From contig CM046879.1 of assembly GCA_025667525.1 (NCBI GenBank), positions 386,779,039 to 386,843,038 on the forward strand: a DNA stretch of 64,000 bases, read 5' to 3'. The first letter of the stretch is position 1, and each line of letters starts with the position of its first letter. This DNA comes from Glebionis coronaria (lineage: Eukaryota > Streptophyta > Magnoliopsida > Asterales > Asteraceae). Shown piece by piece: positions 25,171 to 38,307 of the stretch. The position numbers were made by a program, and so were the translations under genes. The notes beneath the pieces are model-generated. The model did no database searches. It was not told where the DNA came from and saw only the letters and a program-made list of their open reading frames with translations.

Positions 25171-28100
25171 ATTGTACCTGGAAGAAACCCCCAGGGTGGT
25201 ATCTACCAACTTGGAACAATTGAGGTGAAGAAAGAGGATCCGAATGTCGTTACCGGTACGTTTTTACTCAACAATCATTATGCTGTTGCTCTATTTGATT
25301 CGGGTGTTGATAGGAGCTTTGTATCCACTAAATTTAGTGCCCTTATTGATATTGAACCTGTTGAGATAAGTACCAGTTACGAGGTGGAATTGGCTAATGG
25401 TAAATTAGTGAAAACTAATAAGCTATTAGAAGGATGATCTCTAAATCTCTTAAACCATTCCTTTCCGATTGATTTGATGTTGATAGAATTAGGTAGTTTT
25501 GATATTATTATTAGTATGGATTGGTTGTCGTTGAATAATGCTACTATTTTATGTGGAGAGAAGAAGGTTAAGATTCCTCTTAGGAATAGGACGTTAGTAA
25601 TTGATGGTAGTCGAGGTGAATCCCGTTTGAAAATTGTTTCATGTATTAAAGTCCAAAAGTACATCAGGAACGGTTGTGAGTTATTCTTAGCTCAAGTGAC
25701 CGGGAATGAGTCTAGGGAGAAACGATTGGAAGATGTACCTATTATTTGTGAATTTCCTGAGGTATTTCTTAAAGATTTACCCGGACTTCCACCGATAAGG
25801 CAAGTAGAGTTTCAAATCGATTTAATTCCTGGTGCTGCACCGGTGGCACGTGCGCCTTACCGATTAGCCCCTTCTGAATTAAAGGAGTTATCTGAGCAAC
25901 TTAAGGAGTTGTCTGATAAAGGTTTTATTCGACCGAGCTTGTCGCCTTGGGGAGCTCCAGTCTTGTTCGTTAAGAAGAAGGATGGATCTTTTCGTATGTG
26001 CATTGATTATAGGGAACTGAATAAGTTGAAAATTAAAAATCGATATCCCTTACCTAGGATTGATGATTTGTTTGATCAACTACAAGGATCTAGTATGTAT
26101 TCTAAGATAGATTTGCGGTCAGGATATCACCAACTTCGCGTCCGTGAAGAAGATATTCCTATAACTGCATTTAGAACTCGTTATGGACACTATGAATTTC
26201 AAGTAATACCATTTGGGTTAACTAACACACCTGCGGTTTTCATGGATTTAATGAATCGAGTGTGCAAGCCTTACTTGGATAAATTTGTGCTTGTGTTTAT
26301 TGACGATATTCTAATCTATTCTAAGAATGAAGATGAACATAGAGAACATTTGAGGATTGTTTTGAAATTGTTGAAGGATGAAAGGTTGTATGCTAAGTTT
26401 TTGAAATGTGATTTCTGGTTAGATTCTGTGCAATTTATTGGTCATGTGATTAACAAAGATAGAATTCATGTTGATCCTGCAAAGGTTGAAGCTATTAAGA
26501 ATTGGTCTGCACCGACAACGGCAACGGAAGTGCGACAGTTCTTAGGATTGGCTGGCTATTATAGGCGATTCATTAAAGAATTTTCCTTGATAGCTAAACC
26601 CTTGACTAAGCTTACTCAGAAGAATAAACCTTTCGTTTGTGGAAGTGATGAAGATGGAGCATTTCAGACATTGAAGCAAAAATTATGTAGTGCGCCAATC
26701 TTATCATTACCCGACGGGAGTGAAGATTTTGTAGTGTATTGTGATGCATCTCTTAGAGGTTATGGATCTGTTTTGATGCAGAGAGAGAAAGTGATAGCTT
26801 ATGCTTCAAGGCAATTAAGGAAGAGTGAGGAGAATTATACTACTCATGATCTTGAGTTAGGAGTTGTAGTCTTTGCTCTTAGGTTGTGGAGACATTATCT
26901 ATATGGCACCAAGTGTACGGTATTCACCGATCACAAAAGCCTACAATATATTCTCGATCAGAAGGAACTGAACATGAGGCAACGAAGATGGATAGAGTTG
27001 TTAAGCGACTATGATTGTGATATAAAATATCACCCACGAAAAGCTAATGTTGTTGCCGATGCGTTAAGTAGGAAAGATAGAGAGCCTATCAGGGTGCGTT
27101 CTCTAGTCTGGACCGTGCATAATAATTTTCCTGAGCAAATTAGAAATGCGCAAATAGAAGCTTGTAAGAAGGAGAATTTTGTTAATGAAGGATTCCGAGG
27201 AGAAGGAGATCCCTTAGAGGTTAGAGCTGATGGAGTGAAATGGTTAAGAGGTCGTATGTGGATACCTATGTTTGGAGGCTTAAGAGATTTGATTATGTTA
27301 GAATCCCATAAATCTAAGTATTCCATTCATCCGGGATCTGATAAGATGTACCTTGATTTGAAGAAGTTGTACTGGTGGCCGAATATGAAAGCTGACATAG
27401 CTATGTATGTTCTTCAATGCTTGACTTGTGCTAGAGTCAAAGCTGAACATCAAAAGCCATCAGGACTACTTCAACAACCAAAGATTCCTGAATGGAAGTG
27501 GGAGCGAATTACGATGGACTTTATCACCAAGCTTCCTAGAACATCATCTGGAAACAACTCGATTTGGGTTATTGTCGATAGACTGACCAAATCAGCACAC
27601 TTCATTCCGGTTAAAGAGCAGTTCTCATTGGAGAAGCTGACTCGTATATACCTTGATAATGTTGTATGCAAGCTTGGAGTGCCTGTATCGATCATTTTAG
27701 ATCGAGATCCTAGATTCGCATCGAATTTTTGGAAATCTATCCAAAGATCTTTGGGAACGAATCTCGACATGAGCACTGCTTATCACCCCCAGACTGATGG
27801 GCAGAGTGAAAGGATGATACAAACACTGGAAGATATGTTGAGAGCTTGTGTGTTAGACTTTGGTAAGAATTGGGATAAACATTTGTCGTTAGCAGAGTTT
27901 TCGTATAACAATAGTTACCATTCTAGTATTAAGGTTGCACCGTTTGAAGCTTTGTATGGTAGGAAGTGTAGATCTCCTGTATGTTGGAGTGAAGTTGGGG
28001 ATACCCAGCTCACGGGACCGGAATTGATCCGGGAGACTACGGAGATGATAGTTCAGATTAAGAATAGGTTGTTGACTGCCTGTAGTAGACAGAAAAGTTA

Positions 28101-28578
28101 CGCGGATGTGCGGCGGAAGCCAATGGAGTTTGAAGTGGGTGACCGAGTAATGTTGAAGGTATCGCCATGGAAAGCCGTTATAAGATTTGGAAAACGAGGG
28201 AAATTGAATCCCCGTTATATTGGACCCTTTAAGATTTTATCTAGAGTAGGTCCGGTGGCTTACAAGCTAGAGTTACCCCCAGAACTTCATGGTGTTCACA
28301 ACACATTCCATGTATCTAATCTGAAGAAATGTCTAGCAGTGAGTGATGAGAAAATTCCGTTAGGTAAGGTTCGAATAGATGGGAAGTTGCATTTTATCGA
28401 AGAGCCCGTAGAAGTTATGGACCGTGAGGTAAAGCAACTGAAACAAAGTCGGATACCTATTGTCAAGATCCGATGGAATTCAAAGCATGGACCGGAGTAT
28501 ACTTGGGAACGAGAGGATGAAATGTGGAAGAAATATCCGCACCTCTTCGATTTCAATAAGAAACGGACATCCAAATGA
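25171..28578 (+). pseudogene. Element F protease-RT-RNase H-integrase-chromodomain polyprotein
   Basis: Continues the gag frame. Protease has LFDSGVDRSFVS near 25290 (catalytic DSG kept) and IISMDWL. A TGA at 25435-25437 interrupts it. Reverse transcriptase has [28 protein letters not shown] and the active-site [10 protein letters not shown] near 26290. RNase H keeps the acidic positions in [27 protein letters not shown] and VVADALSRK. Integrase has the HHCC finger (near 27300-27435) and D-D-E residues in [15 protein letters not shown] and [21 protein letters not shown]-like [20 protein letters not shown] follows. A chromodomain ([18 protein letters not shown] to [17 protein letters not shown]) closes it; it would steer integration to marked chromatin. 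Length and order match the Tekay lineage. Two stops make this copy probably inactive unless they are read through. Confidence 0.93.
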
Positions 28579-28607
28579 AATGGATCACGAGGACGTTGAT
28601 CCCTTTT

Positions 28608-28619
28608 AGGAGGAAAAGC
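28608..28619 (+). promoter_or_regulatory. Element F polypurine tract
   Basis: AGGAGGAAAAGC directly before the 3' LTR; the expected primer for plus-strand DNA synthesis. Confidence 0.85.
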
Positions 28620-31600
28620 TGTGACAATCTAACATTTTTAGGTTGTGAAATATTTTCTCGTATAATATTTTGAAACTTATTTTTATGTTGGTTGACGAAC
28701 TCACAATTTACGGATTTAAATTTGGGCTTACGTGCATAATTTGGCGTATTTTACGACTAAACCGGAAACCTTAGGATTACGTATTTACGTTTTTGAACTC
28801 CATTTTTGATGAGACAATTTTTATTGGATTCGTTTTGTGACGTTGATTCATAATTTATAAAAACGTTTTTCATAAAACGACCCGAGGGCACACAAATCGA
28901 GAAAACTAGAATCGAGAAATACCCGTAAACTAGTGAGATGGGACAAAATACATTGTCCCACCCCACTATCTATGTTTGGACGACACACTTGACACCACAC
29001 CAAGAAGGTGGCATCAAGTTAGCTAACTTGTTACAAGTGTAAGCCTAGCTTACACCTTAAGCTTACTTACACTCCACTATCTCAAAACTAGCTACACTTT
29101 TCATTCCACCATTTCTTACATGCAAATCAACATCAAACTCTCTCAATACTCTCCCCTTGCCGTCCAAAATAAAGCAACAAACACCCCTTTTGATCTCTTC
29201 TAGCCATGAAACACATGTTTACTAGCTCTATTAAGGAGTTATCTTGAAGCCTTGATCATTTGGTGGCCATATTAACATCATTGGAGGTGATTTGCTTGTG
29301 TCCTAGGGCTGATTTTCCAACCTATGTTCTTGATATTTGATGGTCTTGGAGTTACTTGTTGTATTCATCAAGTTCTTGTCTTCCAAAAACAAGGAATACA
29401 CTTGGTTGGTAAAGAAGATCATCCTCTCCATTTTTCTCTTGTTATTTTGTAAAGAACAAATGTATTTTCTTTCATTTTGTATATGTATATGATGTATATA
29501 TGATGATAAAAATGTTGTGTGGGGATCAAGTGTTGATAGATATGCTTAAAAATGTTAATAACTATAAGAAATGAGGCTAAAATCTTGATTATTTAGTTGG
29601 CTGTATAAAAACAGTATATAACTAAAACATGAACTGATAAAATTGCATGGTATGATCCATTTACATTAAGTAGAAGATGTTATACACATGTGAGAGTTGG
29701 CCATGCAATGGAATCAAAATAATGAGTGAGATATGATCAAAACAAGTTAGGTGGTCTAATCTGAATAAGCAGTTTTGTAGGGACTGTTAAGGCATGATAA
29801 ACTTAAAATGAGCGGTAGCTATAACTAAGTTAAATGTAGCAAATAATATGAAGAACATGTCACCCAAAAATGAGCTTCTAATTCAATATATAACTCAAGA
29901 TATGGTAAAAATGGTGAACATGAAGATAAAAATCAGATTTTTAAGAATTAATGTTTATTATTATTATATAAGCACTCACATTTTAATGTATAGAATGTAA
30001 AATAAAAACCCACTAACTTATAAAACTTATTTATATAAATATATAAAAGGTTAATTAAATGGATAAATTATATAAATGCTAGTGAAATAATATTTATAAG
30101 TAATAAAAACTAGAAACTTGATTTTTACGACTTTTTCGGCTATCGCCGTAAAATTAACGTTTTTCGCCAAATAAAACTTAGACGATCAAACCCGTCTAAT
30201 GTAAAGTTTATAAAAGTCATATACTGATTTATAAGTAACTAATACAAGTAAAAACCGATAAAACCTGAACTATAAGAAATACGGACATTAACGAGCTAAC
30301 TAAGCATAATGGACTAACAATTGGACTAAATAAGATAAATACTTGTAAAAAGAACTTATTGGGCTTAACCCATTTGGGCCCAACATGGAAAGTATATATA
30401 CTGATAATATAGGTATAAAAGGGATTAAAACAAGTTAAAGAACTTATAATAGGTTTATTGGACTTAAAATAGGTAAATAGGTAAAACTAGCAAACTAGTA
30501 AAATGTTACCAAAACGTAAACACTAAAATGAGTAAACAAGGATGTATAAACCCACTTGATCATCATCATATGTACAAAATCATCATATGTATATTGTTAT
30601 TTTGATAAAATTCATTGGACAGAGTCTAAGACTGATTATTATTTATATAGGTTTCCATGACCGAAGCACGCCCGTAGCCGATAATCCGCCTTTCATTAAC
30701 AACGTGAGTTCATAGCCTCGCACTATTTTAAATGTTTTATAAAATGATTTGTAAACCCGCGAGGGAGATAACATGCTAGATTTTGATAAAAATAGAACAC
30801 AAGTAGCCCGATTGTATGCTTAATAATATGGACCCGAATGATGCTATGACCCTATAAACGAGACTAAAAGGATTATTAGTAGTTAGGTTATGTCACTTAA
30901 AGTCCCATTAGCATGAATTGTGAACTACCGGGATTTGGTAGACGCTTATGCATTTAATAGTACTATTTGGGGACGACCACCCCAGTTCGCGCCTTGACGG
31001 TTGATCCCCGTCGTACCACATTGATTGGTAAGCGAATTTATGTATGAGAAGATTCCATAGCGTGATTTTTGTGACGACACGTTAACTTAGATAGGCAAAT
31101 TGTTTGTCGGGTTCGCGGCCCGCTGTTTTCATAGTAAGGTAACAATGTCATGCGGCTAATAATAATCCTATAAAACCTAAATACAAAACGATAACGACGC
31201 TATTAACGATGAATATATTACCTATCATGGTAATATAGAGACTACGGTCTCATGGACGGTTTAAGATGTATGCTTGATTTATATATTGCCTGACTAGCAA
31301 TATGAGGACTTACTTCCGATATTATACTTGTGTTCTGATTTTAAATGATTGTTTTATATAAAGGTTTTTATTAAACTCTATGAATTCACTCGGCATTCGC
31401 TGATATGATTTTTGCATGTTTTTATCTCAGGTGCTTGAAGGTAATTCGGATGGAGATCGACTCTGATGGCCCACATAATATTAAAAATGTTCATTCGATC
31501 TATGTTTTGTAAACTTAATGACCTGTATAATTTGGGACCTGTTGTACACTTTAAAACTTTTTATCGAATGAATGTATGTTGAACCTTGAACAACCATTTT

Positions 31601-31692
31601 TATGTGTTGTCTATGATTGGAGTTATTGTGCTATCCCGTAACACTCTGAAAGACCCTTCCGCTGTACCGATACGAAAAATGAGAGTGTTACA
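28620..31692 (+). repeat. Element F 3' LTR
   Basis: Collinear with 19400-22461, including the TATA-like sites and the terminal GTAACACTCT/AGAGTGTTAC stem. Differences visible by eye are scattered substitutions and a 12-base insertion near 28765. It is followed by the TATTA duplication and then the sequence of element C. Confidence 0.93.
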
Positions 31693-31697
31693 TATTA

Positions 31698-32160
31698 CAT
31701 CGGTGAAAGTCTGAGATTTCACTAAATCAACGATTCCGGGATCGAATACCTCGTCCTCGGGAGAGAAAGGAATAGACAACATGGTGTCTTCCCCCCATGC
31801 TAATCCAAAATCATTTAAATCACATGGTAATGGTGGGATAAAAGTCTCAACTATAGTGGTATCAACTTGCATGACTTTGTTGACCTTATCACTCTTAAGA
31901 ATGTGAACAAAGGGGTCATAATACTCAAAACGAGTTGCATGAAAAATCCGCACATTAAGATCAAAGCGAGTGGGAAGGAGATTTAGAGTAAAGAAAATTT
32001 CTCCCTCCGGGTCAACATTATCATCATCAAAAATCGGGTGATCAAACCAAGGGTTTTCAAAACCATCATTAGAAACATTCTCATGATAGAGAGTGTCTTC
32101 CTTTGGTTTATTAGACTTTTCCTCAAAATCCGAAGGAATGTCTATGGAAGAAAATCATCA
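31698..32160 (-). pseudogene. Element C acidic tail, middle part
   Basis: On the minus strand, an open frame follows the C protease segment after a frame change near 32150. It is rich in D and E, and includes NPWFDHPIFDDDNVDPEGE and FSPEDEVFDPGIVDLVKS. It is cut at 31698 by element F and continues at 19399. It does not resemble reverse transcriptase, although that is what should follow protease in an autonomous Athila element. Confidence 0.65.
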
Positions 32161-33131
32161 ACCTCTTTAAAGAAGAGCTCATCATCACAAAGGTTGTGAG
32201 ATGAATGAGGTATGATGCTCTCAAAATCCTCTTTAAACAATGGATTATTGTTCATTGAAATTTCAAAAAGTGGATTTGAGTAAGTCACATAAGTGTCATC
32301 AATCTTGTCGTTACAAGATATATCCGACAAAGTATCAAGTGAGTCATACTCGGCTACAAGATAATCATTCTCATTAGAGGTAAATTCATCGGAGAACTTC
32401 TCGAGAATGGAAGGTAAATCATGAAGATCACGCTCAATCTTGGGATCGAAAACTTCTTCACTTCCCCGTGGAAGTGGATCAATAAGAGCAACAATTTCAT
32501 CGACGAACTTATCTAACGAATAGTCACTAAACTCACTCGGTGTGAAGTTAGGAATCAAATGCTCTTCAATGGAATATTGTGCCTTAGTATCATCAATTTG
32601 GTCCTTCGGAGGGAATGATGATGGAGTAATATTCAACAATTTTTCAATTAAAGCAATATCTCCCTCCGTATCGAAATTCTCACTATCAAACTCACTAGCA
32701 TCGAATGGTTCAGTAAGGTAATCATAAATTTCCTTATCGATCTTATCCTCAAGAGTAAGTGGAGACGAGGTAATATTACAACACGTTTCAACAGAACAAA
32801 CATCTCCCTCCGGAATTAACTTTTCATCTTCACTAAATGAGGGGTCTATAATTGGCCATACACCCTTGTAGATGTGAAAATACTTATTTGTGTTACCTTC
32901 AATAGTTTTAACAAGTTTTACACTTTCCACATTTTTAGAAAAAAATTTTGGAAGTTTTTCCAGTTTGAAAACAACATTTTTATTCCCATAAAACAATTTT
33001 ATCTCTTCTTTCCTCATATCAACTTGAACTTGAGCCGTGCACAAAAATGGTCGTCCCAAAATTAAAGGGACACGAGGGTTGGTCTCATAATAAACAATTG
33101 CAAAATCGTCTAGGTACAAGAACTTCCCCAC
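32142..33131 (-). pseudogene. Element C protease-like segment and acidic tail, first part
   Basis: A 329-codon minus-strand frame. The first 50 residues (FAIVYYETNPRVPLILGRPF, then VQVDMRKEEIKLFYGN) match the conserved end of Athila-type protease regions, where a (D/N)PRVPLILGRPFL motif is characteristic. Instead of the RT that should follow, the chain becomes acidic and low in conserved motifs (for example SEFSDYSLDKFVDEIVALID, DFESIIPHSSHNLCDDELFF). The start of the protease, upstream of 33131, is broken by stops. Product: part of a gag-protease-acidic polyprotein of unknown role. Confidence 0.75.
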
Positions 33132-33330
33132 TTTAATAATGACATTTTACGCTATACCAACCGGGTGGGCGGTGGTTCCATGAGCAAGCACAATGATCAT
33201 TCGAGTGGGAGTAAGTGGGACATAGTCAAGCGTTTTCCATATGGATAAAGGCATTAAGTTAATGCTAGCTCCTAGATCGGCTAGAGATTTTCATTCCATA
33301 AGCTTGTTGAAAACACAAGGTATCAAAAAA

Positions 33331-34997
33331 TTAACCCGGGTCTCCATATTTCTCAGGATAGAAATCAAAGAAAACTGCGAAACAATTCATATCTAAGGTA
33401 GCCTTGGTAACACCAAGAAAAGTCACTTTAGGTGGAGTATTAAACTCAAGAACATCTTCTAAATTATCATAATCATTGTAAACGGTGATGGACTTAATCT
33501 CTCCCTTCGGGTTTGGAATGGTGCTTCTAGGTAAGCCACCCGAAGAAGAGGAAGGTTTGCACATAAAATCCTCAAACATCGAAAGTAATTTTTTCTCAAA
33601 CATAGCTTGATTTCCCTCCGTACGGTTTTGGCTTTGCTCTAATCTTTGCTCCATACGATTTTTGTTTTGCTTTAATCTTTGTTGGTTAAGCTCAATCTTG
33701 TTATTTTGCCCCTTGATCGTATTTTGAAATTCATTTTTCAAAGTTGCCATTTGTCCTTGAATATTCTTTTGAAACGCTTTAAAATTTGCCTCATAATATA
33801 GCTTGACAAATCATTTTGATTGTTGTGAAAACCTTGATTCTTTTGATTAGAATGAAATCCATTTCCTTGATTAAAATTCCCTTGGTTACCAAGGTTAAAA
33901 TTATTCCCATTATTTCCATTGTTGTATCTATTTTGAACCGGTGGAAAACCCGGTGGAGCAACATGATTTTGACGAGGAGCTTGACCGTTAGGGCCATAAG
34001 TTCTCGTCGCGGCAAAAGCACTAGCTTGATCAAACCCCGTGGCTGAACAAGCATAATTCGGATGTGCTCCACCACATGATACACAAAAATTCTCAACCAT
34101 ATTAATCGTTCCATGAGGATTCTTCCTAATCTCATTCAACAACGTAGCAAATCCACTATCGATCTTAGAGTCCAATCTAGCAATCTCGGTATTAGATGAA
34201 TTCACATTGGAAACAACCGGTGTGTTTCGTGAATATTGTACTCTAGACTTATTCTCAATGATACCCCACGCGTCTCTCGGAGTTTTTCTTAAAAGATTAC
34301 CACCCGCGGCGGCATTTAAAGAATCTTGTTCAACCATATTAATTCCATTAAAAAAAGTATTGATTTGATGTAACTACGTGAAACCGTGGTGTGGACATTG
34401 TCTTAACAAATCCTTAAACCTTTCCCAAGCAAGTCCAAACGATTCATGCACTTTTTGTTCAAATCTAGTGATTTCATTTGTAAAGTTAGTTGTTTTGGAT
34501 GGTGGAAAGAAGTAATTCATAAACATAGACACTAGATCATCCCATGTCAAAATAGAACCTGGTGGTTATTTTTCATACCAAAGCTTAGCGTTCCCCTCGA
34601 CCGAGTACTAAAAAAGCATGAGCTTAATCGCGTCATTCGGTACATCTCTAAACTTGAGAGTCGAGGTGATACGAAGAAAATTCCGAATGTGAGAGTGCGG
34701 GTTATCGGTCACATTACCACGAAATTGGTCAGCACGAATGAGTGATAAAAGACCCTTCTTAATCTCATAATGATCCGCCAAAATAGCCGGCACAACAATT
34801 GCTTCCCCGTACTCTTCGGTGGGTACACGGAGCAATTCCTCCATTGTTCGGTTATCGGCCATCTCTACAACAATAGGTGGAAGCTCTGGTTCCACTATTC
34901 CTTGTTGACGATTTCTATTTCTACGAGGAATGTTTTCAAGCCTATCGTAATAATTCAAAAGTCGAGTAGATTGTAATTGCATAAACCAAGGTGACAA
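33331..34997 (-). pseudogene. Element C Athila-type gag
   Basis: Minus-strand frame with ADNRTMEELLRVPTEEYGEA near its start, then LADHYEIKKGLLSLIRADQF and NPHSHIRNFLRI, the hallmark of Athila gag. The frame continues in register to 33738, with TAG at 34608 and at least two further stops before 34337. It has a CVSCGGAHPNYAC zinc motif near 34070 and an N/G/Q-rich tail (NRYNNGNNGNNFNLGNQGNF). A frame change near 33745 leads to a Q/N-rich helical piece (33331-33750) with PKGEIKSI. The stops mostly sit where Gln codons fit, in keeping with C-to-T decay. Confidence 0.85.
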
Positions 34998-35660
34998 GAA
35001 TTTAGAGGATTGAAGAAAAGAAATTAGATAAGAAGAAGATTATTTTTGGTATTTTTATGTGGTATTGCTCAATAAAAATATTGATAAAAACAAGGAATAA
35101 GGATAATTACTATGGAAGTAATCTACCCTCGGTCGACTTTGAAACGTAGGTGAAAACCTAATCGTCTCGAGGTTCAATAAGTAAACAACAAAAAATAAGA
35201 TTTAATACTACTTGAGTCGGCAAACCAATAATCGGTCGTCCATCTCAATATACGCACAAGCAAGCGGGGAAACGAGGTGGCACAAAGTACTTAAAAACCT
35301 TTTTCCTTAGTCGACCTTTTATAGCTCGTCGCCTTATACCCACCTTATAGTTTGTATAAATCGAGTTTAAACTTTTTATTAGTATTTATCTATTTTGCCT
35401 TTTTTCGTTTTGGATTCGAATACAATAGCTAGGTGATGAAATCCCAACTAAGGTCTTATTTGGAAGTAGGTAAATTTATTATTCTAAGTAATACAATATA
35501 GTAATAACAAAAAACACGAAAAAACGATATATACTATATAATAGAAAAATAATTCGATGAGAGAGCTGGTTATGATCTATTGAAAGACAAAACTTTCCGA
35601 GGACGAAAAGGGTCTTCAAATCAACGATCAACAAATCTCCACGAACGGATCGTACACAAG
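34998..35660 (-). other. Element C 5' leader
   Basis: The stretch between gag and primer site on the minus strand. AT-rich, no recognisable open frame. Confidence 0.6.
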
Positions 35661-35682
35661 ATCCCCGACAGTGACGCCAAAA
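35661..35682 (-). promoter_or_regulatory. Element C primer binding site (tRNA-Asp type)
   Basis: On the minus strand the LTR end is followed after four bases by TTTTGGCGTCACTGTCGGGG, close to the TGGCGCCGTTGCCGGGGA-type primer site usual in Athila/Tat elements. This fixes the orientation of C and its 5' LTR on the right. Confidence 0.85.
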
Positions 35683-35686
35683 TTTC

Positions 35687-36966
35687 TGATGTGTTGGGAA
35701 ATGTCAGTGTATTTTAATTAAATACGAGAGTGATCCCGGTTCGCTGTACACAAGGACCTTATGAATTTCAGTTGTTCGTTTGAATTTGGACAATTGATTT
35801 GAATTCGGTTTCGGTTTTTATCTAAATTAATACTACCAATTTTAATCCTAAAGTGCATGAAACGTAACCCGACTTAAAATCTAAAAGAGAATTATTTAAA
35901 CTATTTAAAATTATAATCTATTTAAAATTAATCTAATTAATTAAAAACAATTATAAAACTATTTAAAAATAATAAACTAATTAATCTATTTAAAAATTTA
36001 CTTTTAACTAAACAAAATCTATTTCAATCTAAATTTATTTAAAACAAATTTAAAAAAAACAATTTAAATTTCTAAAAAGTAATAAAATAAATTTATTTAT
36101 TTATTTATTACATTTATTTAAACTAATATTTTGACAAAAATTAAAATTAACTTTTTATTAATAGAAAATTAAAGTAAACGTTTATGAGTAAAAATGTTAA
36201 TACGAAAAAGAGTATAATAAAATCCAATTACAATTATCAAACAAAACAAATATCTAGCACAAGTGGCTAGCATGTTTGGCTGTTGAGTGGCAGGTCTCGA
36301 GTTCGAGACCTGCTATGACCACTTTTTGTTAATATTTTTTTTGAAATGCCAATATTTGTATACAATTATAATCCGAGTATAAACAGTAAATGGAACTCTG
36401 ATTAAATCTAAATCAGAGCATATTATTGAGCAAATAGAATCATTTAACCACTTAGCACAATAAAATACAGTTATAACACAAGTAATTCACACAGGCAAAT
36501 CATATCAGCTAACAGACACCAAATAAATAAGATAAAAACTAAAAATCAGTCTATCAAACTCAGATCAACAGTTTTCTATAACAGACAAACAATCAATCAG
36601 CATGGACATGAAACAAACTCGGCAGCTCTATTCATATAAGATACCAACAAAATTACTCATCAAATGCGCAAGATTATCAGAACAGATTACTAAACATTCA
36701 GCAATATCAATAGAAAATAACAGCCAGCAGACTACATAAAAATTTCAGTCTAAACACAAACATAGATACAAGTCAAATATATGGTAAGTAATCAGCAAAT
36801 ACCAATCTAAACATCAAGCACTCAAACTGATCAAACAGAAACTATCTATGATCCAACATATTAAAACCAATAACATGATTATATTACTAAACAGATTCAA
36901 TAATCATCATAAAAAATCACAACTAAAAAACAATATATTAGTTAAGTCTATCTATCCAAACAGATT
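35687..36966 (-). repeat. Element C 5' LTR, left part
   Basis: Matches 14295 onward of the other C LTR (TGATGTGTTGGGAAATG start) and is cut by element D after AGATT (36962-36966); it resumes at 51758. Differences from the left LTR are clearly more numerous than those between the LTR pairs of F, D or G, which suits an older insertion. It includes a loss of about 60 bp near the left edge. Confidence 0.9.
36248..36327 (+). ncRNA. tRNA-like unit, second LTR copy
   Basis: A-box-like TAGCACAAGTGG (36255-36266), B-box GTTCGAGACC (36301-36310) and T5 (36323-36327). Both boxes are unchanged from the other LTR, although the sequence between them differs at several positions. The inverted repeat CAGGTCTCGA/TCGAGACCTG is also kept. 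Confidence 0.5.
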
Positions 36967-38307
36967 TGTAAAACCCGCATGCTTTTACCATGAATAGTAC
37001 CCTTAAGATCGTACGTACTAGATTAAAACTTTCCTATTATAGCATGATTACGATTACGTGTTAAGATTTTACGTATTACGTACGTGTTAGAACACGATAA
37101 GTATTTACTACGCACGAGAACGCAATAATTATTTGACAATAATTAATCACAAACATGCGATCATGAAATCATGAACGTAATTAAATCACGAACTGTTATT
37201 AATTACGTATATATATTTATTACGAGCGTAAATAAATATATTAGGTCACGGTAATTATTTAACGAGAACACATTAAACGCGAACACAATTAATCACGAAC
37301 GAGTAATTAAACAACGAGACACGGAAAACGGTACGGGTACCCCATGTGGGACCCCTACCCGCGGAAACAAGGGAGAGATGGGCCAAGCCCATCTCAAAAT
37401 TTACTAAGAATGGTAAAAGGAAAAGATCACTACTCATTTTCACTTTTACAGAAGATTTTTACAAAACCTAAAAAAGTTCTTCCTTCTCCTTTTTTTCTTT
37501 CTTTTGGCCGCCACCCATAAATACACCAAGAGGGTGTTTATTTGATCTTTGATCTTGGTTTTGGTGCAAGTGTTCGTGTTTGTTCATCGTTGTTTTGATC
37601 CACGCATTCGGTAATCCTTTTAACCCTTTTCTTTTGATTTGATCTTTTAAATAATTATGAACATGATGTGTTTTTTTAAAAACCTAATTAAAACATAGAT
37701 CTAACATGAAATTAGTTTTGGAATAAATCAAAAAGGGTGTTTTAGGGGTGTTTGTTCTTGGCCGGCGCCTAAACCGAACCCGAGGGGGTCTCGGTTTGGC
37801 TATTCGACCACCACCGAGACCATATGGTTCCGGTTGGTTGGTGTGGGTCCCACGGCAGCAACAAGACAAGGGTAACCCCGAAGTGGTTCGGGGTATGGTG
37901 TCGATTTCATGTCCGGTTCATGGTTCTTAGTCAAGATCTGGTTCACGGTGTATGTTAAGATTATTATTTTTATAATCATATGTTAAAATTAAATTAATAA
38001 ACATGACATGATTAATTTAATAACATGACTTAGGTTATTTTAATTATTAAAAACCATGGTTATAATTAATTAATTAACATGACTTAGGTTATATTATTAG
38101 TAAATAATAATACATGTTTTAACCTAAGTATTTAACTTTATTTAATTAAAAACATGATATACTTTAATTAAATATTTTAACCTATAGTTATTTTAATTAC
38201 ATGAAATAATTAATAAACTATACATTATACCATATGACTTAGTAAATAATCATGAAAACACTTAGGCTTATATACTTAGCTTATTTAACCAGCTTATATC
38301 TAATTAT

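Larger units (their letters stand above)
19400..31692 (+). mobile_element. Tekay element F, nearly intact, with extra ORF
   Basis: Direct LTRs of 3062 bp (19400-22461) and 3073 bp (28620-31692) differ by few substitutions and small indels. The target duplication is TATTA (19395-19399, 31693-31697). The interior has a primer site, an additional acidic ORF, gag, protease, reverse transcriptase, RNase H, integrase, a chromodomain and a polypurine tract, all in the expected Tekay order. Gag and pol share one frame, interrupted only by TGA at 25060 and at 25435. It is the most complete element in the window. Confidence 0.95.

Noticed and set aside
27030..28574. Antisense frames of 90-100 codons opposite element F pol
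   Set aside because: Shadows of the well-supported plus-strand pol frame.
33791..34135. Minus-strand frame of 114 codons and plus-strand frame at 33816
   Set aside because: They overlap the C gag, whose zinc motif and N/G-rich tail are in another frame.
37787..37821. GGTCTC/GAGACC pair considered as a cloning scar
   Set aside because: It is part of a longer inverted repeat found in both LTRs of a natural element and occurs in diverged form in element A.
37684..37930. Frames of about 60 codons repeated at 49558-49804
   Set aside because: Present twice only because they are in the two LTRs of D; no sign of coding selection.
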